Of a DNA stretch of 64,000 bases, positions 34,621 to 44,659 are shown piece after piece. The notes below the pieces were generated by a model. It had not been told where the DNA came from. It did no database searches and was given only the letters and a program-made list of their open reading frames with translations. Every line of letters begins with the position of its first letter. The stretch's first letter is position 1. The position numbers were made by a program, and so were the translations under genes. The DNA comes from Pontibacter rufus (GTDB taxonomy: Bacteria; Bacteroidota; Bacteroidia; Cytophagales; Hymenobacteraceae), in assembly GCF_015694705.1 (NCBI RefSeq), contig NZ_JADQDR010000008.1, positions 62,001 through 126,000 of the forward strand, in the 5' to 3' direction.

Positions 34621-35883
34621 TTATTTTACTATTTTGAAGTAGTCGATCCTTTCACCGCCTAGGTTATACACATCATAGGTGATCGTATTTCCGTCTACAA
34701 TCATGACTGCATAATTATACATCTTTTTGGGAGAAGTATATACCATGGAGGGCATATCGCTGCCACCCAGGCCCTGAGGTGAGCCGCCAGCAGTACCATT
34801 GGTTACATAAACTGTTCCGGCAGGGCTCCGGTAAACATGGTCATCCTGCAGAGCTATTATCCGGTTATCCCGGATGGCTTTATGCCGCTCGTATACATGA
34901 CGGTGCCCGGCCAGGGCGAGATCAACTTTATACCTGTCCAACAGCGGCGCGATGCGCTCCTGCCAGCCCTGCACATGGCTCCAGCCAAACGAGTAGAGAG
35001 GGTGGTGCATGTATACGATAACCCAGGTGATGGCTTTGTTTTGGCGTGCCTTTGCCAAATCGGCTTCCAGCCACTTGTATTCCGGTGAGCTTTTTCCATA
35101 GCGCCAGTTTGTGGCGCCGGCTTCCTCTACGCCCTTCGCATGTCCGGAACTGAGGGCTACAAAATGTGTATTCCCATAGGTAAACGAATAATCTGTATCT
35201 TTTTCCGGTAAGTTAAACAGCTCATGGAAAACAGGAAAAGGCTTTTGGAAACCGGAGTCGGCCGTATCGTTTACAACATCATGGTTGCCTGTTACTGGCA
35301 TAAAAGAGGCAATGGCGTTCAGTGGCTGAGCTACGCGAAAGAAATTCCTCCAGCTTGTTGCCATTGAACCATTGTTGACAATATCGCCCATATGTATGGT
35401 AAACTGAATGGGGTATTCCAGCATTTGATGCACAATAGCTTCTGTCTTCTCAAATTGCGTGTTAAATTCGTTGTCCTGCGTGTCGCCCCAGACACCTACA
35501 ACAAACTTCTCCTGACTTCCTAAAGGCGGGGCCGTTTGAAAAGAGTAAATCTTACTCCATCCGTCCTCCTCAGACCCGCATCTGTAAAAATAAGTGGTAT
35601 TGGGCTGAAGGTGCTTTAAGGTAGCTTTGTATATATAGGCCTGCATAGCATCTGAATACGCCCTGGTAGCCTGCGTCCGGTGAGAATTGGAAAGACTGCT
35701 ATCCGTAGCATACTGAACGGCTCCTTTGCTTACATCATCTTTCGCCCAGGTAATGGCCATTGTTTTGCCCGTCGCGTCTTCTTTAGAGCTGTCCCAGCTA
35801 AGGTGTATATTCCTGACTTGAGAAAATGCAGGAATGCACTGCAACAACGCACAGATACCAAGCAGAAAGATGATTCGTTTCAT
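34621..35883 (-). CDS. Purple-acid-phosphatase-like metallophosphoesterase, secreted
   Basis: 420 residues with a signal peptide (MKRIIFLLGICALLQCIPAFSQ form). Residues 25-118 are a fibronectin-type domain as in purple acid phosphatases (HLQPNTTYFYRCGS). The metal motifs follow: GDTQDNE with D134, MGDIVNNG with D167, GNHD at 199-202, HHPLY and GHRHVYER. The substrate is some phosphate ester, probably outside the cell. It starts 21 bases after the PafA-like gene, so both are one transcript at the end of the SusCD locus. Confidence 0.9.
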   Translation of the reverse strand: MKRIIFLLGICALLQCIPAFSQVRNIHLSWDSSKEDATGKTMAITWAKDDVSKGAVQYATDSSLSNSHRTQATRAYSDAMQAYIYKATLKHLQPNTTYFYRCGSEEDGWSKIYSFQTAPPLGSQEKFVVGVWGDTQDNEFNTQFEKTEAIVHQMLEYPIQFTIHMGDIVNNGSMATSWRNFFRVAQPLNAIASFMPVTGNHDVVNDTADSGFQKPFPVFHELFNLPEKDTDYSFTYGNTHFVALSSGHAKGVEEAGATNWRYGKSSPEYKWLEADLAKARQNKAITWVIVYMHHPLYSFGWSHVQGWQERIAPLLDRYKVDLALAGHRHVYERHKAIRDNRIIALQDDHVYRSPAGTVYVTNGTAGGSPQGLGGSDMPSMVYTSPKKMYNYAVMIVDGNTITYDVYNLGGERIDYFKIVK

Positions 35884-35904
35884 GATTAACCTGGTTTAAG
35901 AATT

Positions 35905-37542
35905 CTACTTTAAAACCGCAGGAATAGGCTTGCCAATACTCCCGTTCGGGGCCTGTATGTGAAGCAAAGCCGCTAACGTTGCTGCAATATCCGTCATGTG
36001 AGTTGGCTCATTTGTCTGACCCTGCTGAATGCCCCAGCCCATCCAGACCAGCGGAATATGCGCATCATATGGGTACCAGGTGCTATGTCCGGTACCGGTA
36101 GCAGAACCTGAAAGCCAGGCAGGCTTCAAAACGATCTGGATTTCTCCGCTCCGTTCATGGTTGTAGCCGTTAATTATCCGGCTCTGTAAAATATCAGGAA
36201 TTGCAGCCTCCTGCACGTCCTCCATAGCCAGGACGTAGGCAACACCAGGCTTATCCTTAAGAAATTGGATACAATCTTTCTGTATGTCGGCTTTGTTCAG
36301 TTTGCTTCTGGTAATAAGAGGATTATTTAAATGCACCTGCGAGTTGCTGAAACTTAGCACAATGTTTCCTGCGTGGTACTTTTTTTCCAGTTCCCGGTTT
36401 AAATCTTCTAATAATTTGCCGCCTGGCCATACACCAGCGGGTATGTTATGGTCAAGCAGGAAATTGGGGTTGTGTGCAGCGGCGTGGTCAGCACTAAGGA
36501 AAACAGTATAATTCCCTTTGCCTACTTTCTTATCCAGGAATGTAAAGAGCTCCGCCAGATCGCGATCTAACCTCAGATAAGTATCTTCTACTTCTATGGC
36601 ATTAACGCCGAATCTGTGGCCAATATAATCAGTAGACGAAAAGCTTACGGCAAGGAAATCAGTTATTTCATCCCTGCCCATCTGCTCATTCTCAAGCGCT
36701 GCCTTTGCCATCTCCATTGTAATAGAATTGCCATAGGGGGTCGAGCGGATTATACCATAATTTTTACTATACATTTCCGATGTCTTTACCGGCAACGTAG
36801 GGGCTGCCATACCTGAAAACTTCCCTTCGTATGAGTTGTTGTCAGGAGAGCTTTGCACATATGTTCCAATATCATGTAGCGTATTCCAGTTTTGCTTCAG
36901 GTATTTTTCTGCCAGCTTCTGGTTGTTAAATTTGTTCACCCACTCCGGAAGTTCCTTCATATAATAGGTGCTGCTGATCCAGTTTCCGGTAAGGTCATCA
37001 AACCAATAGGCCGCATCGGCAGTATGTCCGGCCGGTAAAATGGCACCGCGGTCTTTTAAGGCAACACCAATTATCTTGGAACGGAAATTAGTAGCCAGGT
37101 TTAGCTCATCCGTAATGGTTGTGGTAAGCAGGTTCCGGGGCGACATTTCTCCGGCGTCGGAGGTGCTGCCCACAGTCTGCACGGTTGAGTCTTCCGTGCA
37201 GTATACCTTTTTTCCTGTGGCCTGAATGATGAAATCATTTCCGGCAATACCATGAATAGCAGGGACCGAGCCTGTATAAACACTGCTGTGGCCAATTGCT
37301 GTCACGGTAGGGATATAATCTATATAGGTGTTTTCACAGCTAAATCCCTCATTCAGCAATCGCTTAAAACCGTTTTGCTCATAGCGATCATAATACCGGT
37401 ATAAATAGTCCCACCGCATCTGGTCCACCATGATACCAACCACCAGTTTGGGACGGGATAACTTACTATTCTGAGCCTTTTTTTGTGCAACGACTGGGAA
37501 GGCAGTAATAAGGACTGTGAAGAAAAGAAGCGCTTTTTTCAT
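35905..37542 (-). CDS. pafA: PafA-type alkaline phosphatase, secreted
   Basis: 545 residues with a signal peptide (MKKALLFFTVLITAFPVVAQ). Alkaline-phosphatase superfamily: metal ligand D40 in VGIMVDQMRWD, predicted nucleophile T81 in IPTVTAIGHSSVYTG, SADHAAAHNP as the second metal motif and STWYPYDAHIPLVWMGWG as the third. PafA from this phylum is a broad phosphomonoesterase, largely insensitive to phosphate. Upstream SusD lies 472 bases away with a stem-loop between; the downstream phosphatase gene is 21 bases away. Confidence 0.9.
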   Translation of the reverse strand: MKKALLFFTVLITAFPVVAQKKAQNSKLSRPKLVVGIMVDQMRWDYLYRYYDRYEQNGFKRLLNEGFSCENTYIDYIPTVTAIGHSSVYTGSVPAIHGIAGNDFIIQATGKKVYCTEDSTVQTVGSTSDAGEMSPRNLLTTTITDELNLATNFRSKIIGVALKDRGAILPAGHTADAAYWFDDLTGNWISSTYYMKELPEWVNKFNNQKLAEKYLKQNWNTLHDIGTYVQSSPDNNSYEGKFSGMAAPTLPVKTSEMYSKNYGIIRSTPYGNSITMEMAKAALENEQMGRDEITDFLAVSFSSTDYIGHRFGVNAIEVEDTYLRLDRDLAELFTFLDKKVGKGNYTVFLSADHAAAHNPNFLLDHNIPAGVWPGGKLLEDLNRELEKKYHAGNIVLSFSNSQVHLNNPLITRSKLNKADIQKDCIQFLKDKPGVAYVLAMEDVQEAAIPDILQSRIINGYNHERSGEIQIVLKPAWLSGSATGTGHSTWYPYDAHIPLVWMGWGIQQGQTNEPTHMTDIAATLAALLHIQAPNGSIGKPIPAVLK

Positions 37543-38014
37543 GAATTATAGATAGCAGAGATTATTACATAACCTCTAATGAACTGATAAACTAATTTAA
37601 AACGGTGGTGTATATCTATGATGTATAAGTTAAAAGCCAGAGGCGAAAAAGATGGGATGCAAACACATGCGTTTAGCCAGTTGCATAATTTCTTTGTCCT
37701 GTACTTAGGCTTGCTTTTAACCCGGTTGTAAGCACCATACATTGTAGACCACAACCCTATCTTAGTTGGTTCAGCAATGTATGGTGCCTGGCTTTTGGTA
37801 CAAACACAAGTATAAATCAATAAACTAGCCGGGCATGAGAAGAAACATTCTTCATTCCCTGAAGATGCATCCTTTCCTTGATGGATTATTATTTATCATA
37901 CTGCTGAAAATCAAATGTATACTTATAGGCTTTAATCATGCTTGCTGCATCAAAGTATCCTTTTTACAACTGATATATCACTATGCATTATAGATCATAA
38001 TCAGAGACTGAATT
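37543..38014. other. Gap between susD-like and pafA-like genes
   Basis: 472 bases with no gene, holding a 13-bp inverted repeat (next entry). It may carry a separate promoter for the phosphatase pair. AAGTATAA near 37809 and TATACTT near 37918. Confidence 0.45.
37732..37787. repeat. 13-bp perfect inverted repeat
   Basis: GCACCATACATTG (37732-37744) and its complement (37775-37787) around a 30-base loop that itself contains ACAAC/GTTGG. No T-run, so either an mRNA 3' stabiliser for susD or a regulatory stem rather than a terminator. Confidence 0.6.
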
Positions 38015-39820
38015 TTAATTCCAGCCTGGGTTTTGTTTAAGGTTAGGATTTGTCAGCAGATGTGTTTCCGGAATAGGATACAGATAGTTCTTATCCTCCC
38101 ATTGCCGCAGAATGTTGCCCAGCCACACAATCTGGCCACTATCCCCGTTTGTTAATTTAAGAGATTCTGTTCCTACGTTTACGTAAGTAACTCCATCGAT
38201 CGGATCTGATGGTGCTTTTTGAGTATAGAAGTAAACATCCGGAATGCCGTCTTCATTTAAATCCATATACTCATTTGCTGCAGGCACATATATACCGGTC
38301 CATTTCATTTCCATCAGTTCGCCTCTTGCCCACCTGACAATATCATAAAAGCGGAAGCCCTCTAGAGCCAGCTCAATTCCTCTGTCTCTGCGGACTTCAA
38401 TTATTACAGGATTTGAAATGTTCGGGAAGTAGGTTTCCTGCATGTATGGGTCCACCACTGTAGGCAGGGAGGACAAACCGCCTGTAATACCTGCCCTGCT
38501 GCGGAGTGCTCCTACCGTTTTCTCCCAGTCCTCATCCGTAATCGTACCCAATTCTGCTTTTGCTTCTGCATAATTCAGCAAAATCTCAGCATACCGAAAT
38601 ACAGATACAGCATTGGTGTTATTATTTCCACCATCAATAGCCACGTCATCCAAGGTCCATTTTATAGGCTGATATCCTGTGTAAGTATAGGTGAAAGCGG
38701 GCGGTGCAGGCACTACTACCCCTGCGCTGACACGATAATAATCATCCCCTCTGATGGTTTGCTCCAGCCTTTTGTCTCTTCCATCCACTTCCTCACTAAA
38801 GACCATCGTTTTATACCCGGGGTTGCTGGTGAAAGGAGTGCCGTCAATGTTCAGGTAGGTGTTGATAAACGGCCGGATAAAGCTGAACCTGATGCCGGTA
38901 GTTGCACTGGTGAAATACCAGTTAGCAGCATGCCGCACACCCAGGTTTACATCAGACACGGCAGCAAGCATTACCTCCGAAGCAACAGGAACATCGCTGG
39001 TGAACACCTGCCTGTACGATTCTTCCGGCCCGGCTGCATCATAGAGGCTGTACCTGCCGCTCTGCATTACCTCCTGCGCCGCCGATGCAGATTCTGTTAG
39101 AAAAGCGTCAGCTGTGTTACCCAGGTTATAGTCTGTATGGTACTTCCGGAACGTGCCTTCAAACAACGCAATCCGGGATTTAAGCGCAAGCGCAACATCC
39201 TTGGTGATTAAAGTTCTCGTCGGATCATCAACGGTTCTTATATGCTCAATAGCATAGTTGATATCGGCCATAATGTTGTCCATTACTACCGTACGCGAGT
39301 CACGGCCTTCATACAGCTTTGGATCAGAAACATCCAGCGGCTTGTCAATCCAGGGTACATCGCCATACCTTTTCACCTTCTCGAAATAGAACCACGCCCT
39401 GAAGAACCTGGCGAGCCCGTTATAGTGTTCTCGTACCTCCTCCGATATGTCGGGGCTGGTGTTGTTCTCAAGAAAAAAGTTAATGTTGCGTAACGCTCCC
39501 CATCCCCAGTTCCAGTCGCCACCCAATGCCACCAGATCATACCCCGAAGCGGAAGTATTGTCGCTTGTTCTCGAACTGTAGACACCTTCTCTCAGGAAAT
39601 CAGGTACATTCCTCCTGGCAGCATAGTCGGATATGGCATCGGCCTGGGTAATATTGTTTGCACTGGGCATCCAGTCGTAGAAGGAATTGGCATATAGTTG
39701 CAGGCCGCTTTCGCTCCCGAACACGGCATCTTTATTTGTTGTCGCAACCGGTATTTCCTCCAAATCACACCCAGTAAGTAAAATGCCGGCAAGAAGTATC
39801 CATAAATATCGATTTTTCAT
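38015..39820 (-). CDS. RagB/SusD-family nutrient-binding lipoprotein
   Basis: 601 residues from ATG 39820. Lipoprotein signal LAGILLTGC places the acylated Cys at 18; the protein caps the SusC channel on the cell surface. SusD marks: the NFFLENNTSPDISEEVREHYNGLARFFRAWFYFEKVKRYGDVPWID segment (spanning about 112-160), AEILLNYAEAKAEL, LRSRAGI and the C-terminal ELALEGFRFYDIVRW, YPIP and NPGWN. Pairs with the SusC gene 25 bases upstream. The ligand is unknown; the phosphatases downstream suggest a phosphorylated organic compound. Confidence 0.95.
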   Translation of the reverse strand: MKNRYLWILLAGILLTGCDLEEIPVATTNKDAVFGSESGLQLYANSFYDWMPSANNITQADAISDYAARRNVPDFLREGVYSSRTSDNTSASGYDLVALGGDWNWGWGALRNINFFLENNTSPDISEEVREHYNGLARFFRAWFYFEKVKRYGDVPWIDKPLDVSDPKLYEGRDSRTVVMDNIMADINYAIEHIRTVDDPTRTLITKDVALALKSRIALFEGTFRKYHTDYNLGNTADAFLTESASAAQEVMQSGRYSLYDAAGPEESYRQVFTSDVPVASEVMLAAVSDVNLGVRHAANWYFTSATTGIRFSFIRPFINTYLNIDGTPFTSNPGYKTMVFSEEVDGRDKRLEQTIRGDDYYRVSAGVVVPAPPAFTYTYTGYQPIKWTLDDVAIDGGNNNTNAVSVFRYAEILLNYAEAKAELGTITDEDWEKTVGALRSRAGITGGLSSLPTVVDPYMQETYFPNISNPVIIEVRRDRGIELALEGFRFYDIVRWARGELMEMKWTGIYVPAANEYMDLNEDGIPDVYFYTQKAPSDPIDGVTYVNVGTESLKLTNGDSGQIVWLGNILRQWEDKNYLYPIPETHLLTNPNLKQNPGWN

Positions 39821-39845
39821 AACGATTGAGTTCATGTGTAAGATA

Positions 39846-42800
39846 TTAGAAAGTGACAGACAGACCCAGGGTATAGCTTCTCAGCAGGGGATAATTGTAT
39901 CCGTCCCCGGCATTAGAGCTCGTAAAGAGCTGGTCTGAGGGAGCCGTTGCATTCTCAACATCAATGTTCTTCACAATTTTGTAGAGAGGCGACCAGGTCC
40001 AGAGGTTGTCACCAGAAACGTAAATTCTTGCCGCCTTCAGTTTGATTCTGGAGATAAGATCCAGTGGCAGATTATATCCTACCTGAAAGTTCTTCAGGCG
40101 GACGTATGCGGCATTCATCACATACCCTGACTGCTCTTCCCGGAGGATTGCCCCATTTCTGTTAGCGAGACGCGAGACATACCTTGGGAAAAATGAATCC
40201 GGATTATCCTCTGACCATATAATGCCTTCTTCAAGATGCCATTTTGGGATATCACCATACGGTCTGTTATACTGCCCCCAGAATGCGTTTGAATCATACC
40301 TTGGGTACCAGTCCTGTTTTCCGACACCCTGGAAAAAAGCCGAGAAGAAAAAGTTGTTCCAGTCAGCCCCTAAGTTTATTCCATAAGTATACCTCGGAGC
40401 AGAATTCCCAATAATGGCTCTATCGCCCGGGTTGTCAACGGTATTGTCACCGGGGCTTATGATGCCGTCGCCGTTTATGTCTCTCAACTTTATATCGCCG
40501 GGGAAGTACTCGCCGGATGAGGTTGATTTAAACAGGCTCTGATCTGCATGGTTATCGATATCTGCCTGCGATGTGAAGAAGCCTTCCGTTTCATACCCCC
40601 AGATCTCACCAATTTTCATTCCTTCGTAATAGTCGTTCAGGAATTTATTAGGATTGTTGTATCTCAGAATTTCAGCCTGATTATCAGCAAGGTTTAACCG
40701 TACCTGGTAGTTGAAAGGCTTTGATGCCACCTGAAACATATCGCGCCAGGACAGCATTAGTTCCCATCCGGTTGTTTTCAGGTCAGCGTAATTACCTTTA
40801 GGTGATGTGGCTCCAAAAACAGCTGGAAGCGTCATGCCAATGGTGTACATGTCAGTAGCTTTGCGGATATAAGCATCGCCCGAGAACTGCAGCTTTCCGG
40901 AAAACATCCCCAGGTCTAACCCGATGTTCTGTGTGGTTACTGTTTCCCAGGTGAGCCCGTTCGGGAGCACATCTGGCATGCTGGTTCTCTGGGGCTGAAT
41001 CCCGTTGAGTATTCTATCTGACTGCGAGATAGAGAAAGTTTCCTGAAAGGCATATGCACCTATATTACCGCTTCCGAGGGAGCCATAAGAGGCCCTTAAC
41101 TTCAGCTGTGATACAATATCAGCCGGTACAGGCCAGAAAGATTCCTCAGATATTCTCCAGCCTGCTGAAACAGATGGGAAGAAAGCATATCTTTCATCTT
41201 CGGGAAACTTGGAGGAGCCATCGTATCTGCCGTTCAACTCCAGCAGGTATCTGTCATCAAAAATATAATTCAGCCTGTAAAAACCGCCCAGGATTTTCCA
41301 TTTTTCATACCCGCCGGAAGTCACAATAGATTGGCCTAATGCTAAATTAATATTGGAGGCGTCTTCAAAAATAAGGCCGTTCCGCTGAGCCAGCAGTCGC
41401 TCAAAGGTTGACTGCTCATAATTGGTGCCGGCCATAGCTTTGAGGTAGTGCTTGTCCCGGAATGTATTCTCATACTCTCCATACAGGTTCGCTGCGATGT
41501 AGTCGGTTTCATCCTGAATGTTTCTGATATCGTTGTACTCCGTGCCTACATACTCTATTACGCCTGGGGCTGTGCTGTATGGCACCTGCACCCGTCTCCT
41601 GAATTCGTTATTGTTTATGTTCTGGAAGGTAAAATTGCCTATTATCTTAAATTTATCCTCAACGACCTGGGCCTCGAAACCGGTGGTGTTCCGTATGATA
41701 TTTCTCTTTGTGTCTATCCCGTTTTTACCATAGTAAAAGTCGCCCACAGTATAGGCAGCGGAGTAGGTAAGGGTGCCATCCGGGTTGAGCATTGGGGCAA
41801 GCACATGCCCCTCGTCGGCAATGTTTCTCCAGATACCGCCTCCTTCGCCTACATTGAGTGGGTTGTGATAGCTTCTGCCGGAATAATCAAAATTGTTATT
41901 TACCTGCAACCAGGGATAAAGCTCTATAGAGCCTCTGGCCCTTAAGTTATATCCTTTAAAATCATCTGAATTATACCTGAACAATCCTTCCTGCCCATAA
42001 TATCTTCCGGATACCATAAAGCTTGCCTTATCAGTGCTTCTTGATAAGGAGATATTATGTTCGTTTGAGTATAGTTGATCTTTGTACAGGAGATCGTACC
42101 AATCAGTGTTTCCGTAATACACATACTTCCCGTCCGGCCCAACTTCAATTTTGGGCAGACTTGGATCTTTTGATCTTCTTTCCAGTTCAGCCAGGTACTC
42201 CTGAGAGAATGTCAGCGTTTTATTTACGTTCTGCGGGTATGTGCCTTCCCAGGCATAGAAGGACTCATTGAACATACTAGCCCATAAAAACCCGTCTGTG
42301 ACATAGTCGGGCAAAACGGTGGGTTGTTTTACACCAAAATTTGCATTGTATGTAATAGAAAATGCACCAGATGCGGGTCTTTTAGTGGTTATCAGTACCA
42401 CACCAAAGGCTCCTCTGGCACCGTATACCGCAGCAGATGAAGCATCTTTCAGCACAGAAATAGATTCGATATCATTTGGGTTCAGCATGCTCGGGTCACC
42501 CTCAACGCCATCTATCAATACTAGCGCACTGCCTCCCTGCCCAATGGAGGTGGTTCCCCTGATGTTGATATTGGGTGATGCATTGGGTTTCCCATCCAGT
42601 AATCTTATATTGACGTTTGGCAGTACACCCTGAAGCCCCTGCGTGATGTTGGGGAGCGGCCGGTTCTCAAATACTTCGCCACCAACCTGGTCTACTGCAC
42701 CCGTCAGATTAGCTTTCTTCTGCGTGCCGTATCCTACCACCACCACTTCTTCCAATGCTTTCGCATCATCCTCCAGGACTACATCAATACTGGTTCTGTT

Positions 42801-43418
42801 GTTAATAGGCACCTCCTGTGTCTGGTACCCTATGTAAGAGAACACAAGCGTTCCATTGCCATCAGGCACCGTAATCGCATAACTTCCGTCAGATCCGGTA
42901 GGCGTAGCAGTGGAAGTGCCCTGCAGGAGTACCGTTACCCCCGGCAGGCCTGTGCCACTTTCGTCTGTTACCCTTCCGGTTACTTCAATATCGGCCTGGC
43001 TGGCTTTCGCATTTACCTCAGGCCTGTTAAAGCTGGTTTCCTGTTTGCTCTCCGGTTTTTCATCTTTATAAATGATATACACCTTCTTCACCTTTTTATA
43101 CTTAAGGCCACTCGGCGCCAGTACCTTTGTCAGAAGCACCTCTATGTCCTTTTCCTTAGACAGAGAAGCCGGTACTTTTAATTTCAGCTCCTGCGCTATA
43201 TCAGACTTGTAAGAAAACTGGAGGCCATAGGTCTTGTGCAGCTCCGTCAGAACCTCTTTTAAAGGTCTTATTGAAACCTTTTGCGCCGCTTCGGCATAAT
43301 TTGCAGCAAGCGTGACATCCGTACTAGAATGATTCTGCGCTATTCCTGAAAAATACAGGCAACATAGTGCCAGGGTCAGGCCTGAGGAGCCCAACCAAAA
43401 AGTAAATCTCTTTTGCAT
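39846..43418 (-). CDS. SusC/RagA-family TonB-dependent outer-membrane transporter with STN domain
   Basis: 1190 residues. After a signal peptide (FWLGSSGLTLALCCLYFSGIAQ) comes an STN domain at about 45-115 (RPLKEVLTELHKTYG), then a carboxypeptidase-like domain (GRVTDESGTGLPGVTVLLQG), the plug (LEEVVVVGYGTQKKANLTGA, about 228-340) and a 22-strand barrel ending in aromatic SVTF. The STN domain is the part that contacts FecR anti-sigma factors, consistent with the two regulator genes upstream. Starts 10 bases after fecR and leads into susD. Confidence 0.96.
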   Translation of the reverse strand: MQKRFTFWLGSSGLTLALCCLYFSGIAQNHSSTDVTLAANYAEAAQKVSIRPLKEVLTELHKTYGLQFSYKSDIAQELKLKVPASLSKEKDIEVLLTKVLAPSGLKYKKVKKVYIIYKDEKPESKQETSFNRPEVNAKASQADIEVTGRVTDESGTGLPGVTVLLQGTSTATPTGSDGSYAITVPDGNGTLVFSYIGYQTQEVPINNRTSIDVVLEDDAKALEEVVVVGYGTQKKANLTGAVDQVGGEVFENRPLPNITQGLQGVLPNVNIRLLDGKPNASPNINIRGTTSIGQGGSALVLIDGVEGDPSMLNPNDIESISVLKDASSAAVYGARGAFGVVLITTKRPASGAFSITYNANFGVKQPTVLPDYVTDGFLWASMFNESFYAWEGTYPQNVNKTLTFSQEYLAELERRSKDPSLPKIEVGPDGKYVYYGNTDWYDLLYKDQLYSNEHNISLSRSTDKASFMVSGRYYGQEGLFRYNSDDFKGYNLRARGSIELYPWLQVNNNFDYSGRSYHNPLNVGEGGGIWRNIADEGHVLAPMLNPDGTLTYSAAYTVGDFYYGKNGIDTKRNIIRNTTGFEAQVVEDKFKIIGNFTFQNINNNEFRRRVQVPYSTAPGVIEYVGTEYNDIRNIQDETDYIAANLYGEYENTFRDKHYLKAMAGTNYEQSTFERLLAQRNGLIFEDASNINLALGQSIVTSGGYEKWKILGGFYRLNYIFDDRYLLELNGRYDGSSKFPEDERYAFFPSVSAGWRISEESFWPVPADIVSQLKLRASYGSLGSGNIGAYAFQETFSISQSDRILNGIQPQRTSMPDVLPNGLTWETVTTQNIGLDLGMFSGKLQFSGDAYIRKATDMYTIGMTLPAVFGATSPKGNYADLKTTGWELMLSWRDMFQVASKPFNYQVRLNLADNQAEILRYNNPNKFLNDYYEGMKIGEIWGYETEGFFTSQADIDNHADQSLFKSTSSGEYFPGDIKLRDINGDGIISPGDNTVDNPGDRAIIGNSAPRYTYGINLGADWNNFFFSAFFQGVGKQDWYPRYDSNAFWGQYNRPYGDIPKWHLEEGIIWSEDNPDSFFPRYVSRLANRNGAILREEQSGYVMNAAYVRLKNFQVGYNLPLDLISRIKLKAARIYVSGDNLWTWSPLYKIVKNIDVENATAPSDQLFTSSNAGDGYNYPLLRSYTLGLSVTF

Positions 43419-43428
43419 AGGATGCTGG

Positions 43429-44463
43429 TTAATAGTTAGAAATCATAATTGTTTTTTTGTTTTCCCGGGTTATTTTCATGTCCAATGTCTCTGATAAGGT
43501 AACGAGGATATCATCCAGGCTCCCCGCATCGAGGTAGGCCGTTATCTCTTTGTCAGCAAGCGTCGTATCCCGGAAAACTACAGTATACCCATAATCATCC
43601 TCCAGCATAGTTGCTATTTCACGTAAAGAAGTATTGTCGAAAACAAGCTTGTTATCCTTCCAGGAAGTATAAAGGGCTGTGTTTACTTCTCGCTTTGTAA
43701 TTGTGCCGGCCTTATCCGGTACTTCTACCAGTTCACCCGGCAGCATAATTACTTGTTTGTTCTCGCCCGTACGGGCTATGTTAAGCCGGACTTTCCCGGA
43801 AGCCAGCACGACTTCACTTTTGTTCCCCCTGTCCGACACGTTGAACGCGGTTCCCAATACTTCAACCTGAATGCCATCTGAAGTGTAAACTATAAATTTC
43901 TGATTATTTAGCTTATGGGAAACCGAGAAATAAGCTTCCCCCTTAAGGTGCACTTCTCGTGGTTTACCGGATGTCCACTCAGCAGGTACTGTTAAGCTGG
44001 AATTAGCATTCAGCACCACAACAGAACTGTCCGGGAGCTGTATCGTACGCCTTTCCCCGTAACGGGTCGCATATTCTACGGGCGGGTTGTGGACTAATTT
44101 GGAAAGTATAAAACCGGCAACAAGAAGTAAAAGCCCGAGTGCAGCAGCTACAAGGGTTGCCCTTTTTTGCCAGAATCTCAACGGTATAACTTTGGCCCCG
44201 GTAGTTTCAGCAGGCGTATAAGGCGCGCGTGCTTCACTTAGCTTTTGCCATATTTCATCTAATTCCCAATCCTGAATTTTGTCTTCATCTCCGGAAAGTA
44301 TAACAACTAGCTTCCGGGCTTCCTGTATTGCCTCCTGCTTGGCAGGATTATCGGCCAGCCATTTTATCCAGAACTGATTACCCGCTGCAGTCGGATTTTT
44401 AACCCACTGAATAAAGAAGTCATCAGCTGCAAAATCTGCCACATCGTATTCTGAATAGTCCAT
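43429..44463 (-). CDS. FecR-family anti-sigma factor
   Basis: 344 residues. Cytoplasmic N-terminal helical domain (FFIQWVKNPTAAGNQFW), a single transmembrane helix at about 108-128 (LVAAALGLLLLVAGFILS), a periplasmic FecR domain (RYGERRTIQLPDSSVVVLNA, then GTAFNVSD) and a C-terminal DUF4974-like domain (LADKEITAYLDAGSLDDILV). It holds the sigma factor encoded upstream until the SusC STN domain signals substrate. The 10-base spacing to SusC implies one transcript. Confidence 0.94.
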   Translation of the reverse strand: MDYSEYDVADFAADDFFIQWVKNPTAAGNQFWIKWLADNPAKQEAIQEARKLVVILSGDEDKIQDWELDEIWQKLSEARAPYTPAETTGAKVIPLRFWQKRATLVAAALGLLLLVAGFILSKLVHNPPVEYATRYGERRTIQLPDSSVVVLNANSSLTVPAEWTSGKPREVHLKGEAYFSVSHKLNNQKFIVYTSDGIQVEVLGTAFNVSDRGNKSEVVLASGKVRLNIARTGENKQVIMLPGELVEVPDKAGTITKREVNTALYTSWKDNKLVFDNTSLREIATMLEDDYGYTVVFRDTTLADKEITAYLDAGSLDDILVTLSETLDMKITRENKKTIMISNY

Positions 44464-44659
44464 CTAAAGAACTTTAGCCGTTAACAAGCGTCAAGAAGAT
44501 TGGCTAACTATCAGTAGCCTTCTATAAGTATTAGCTGCTTCGAGCAAAAACTATCCCTCCGAAAAGGAAATTTATTTTCAAGAGGATTTCTCTCAGGATT
44601 TGATCATGTATGAGCATACACAGACCACAACGGCATGGCTGCTTTGTAAGAGCGGCAGT

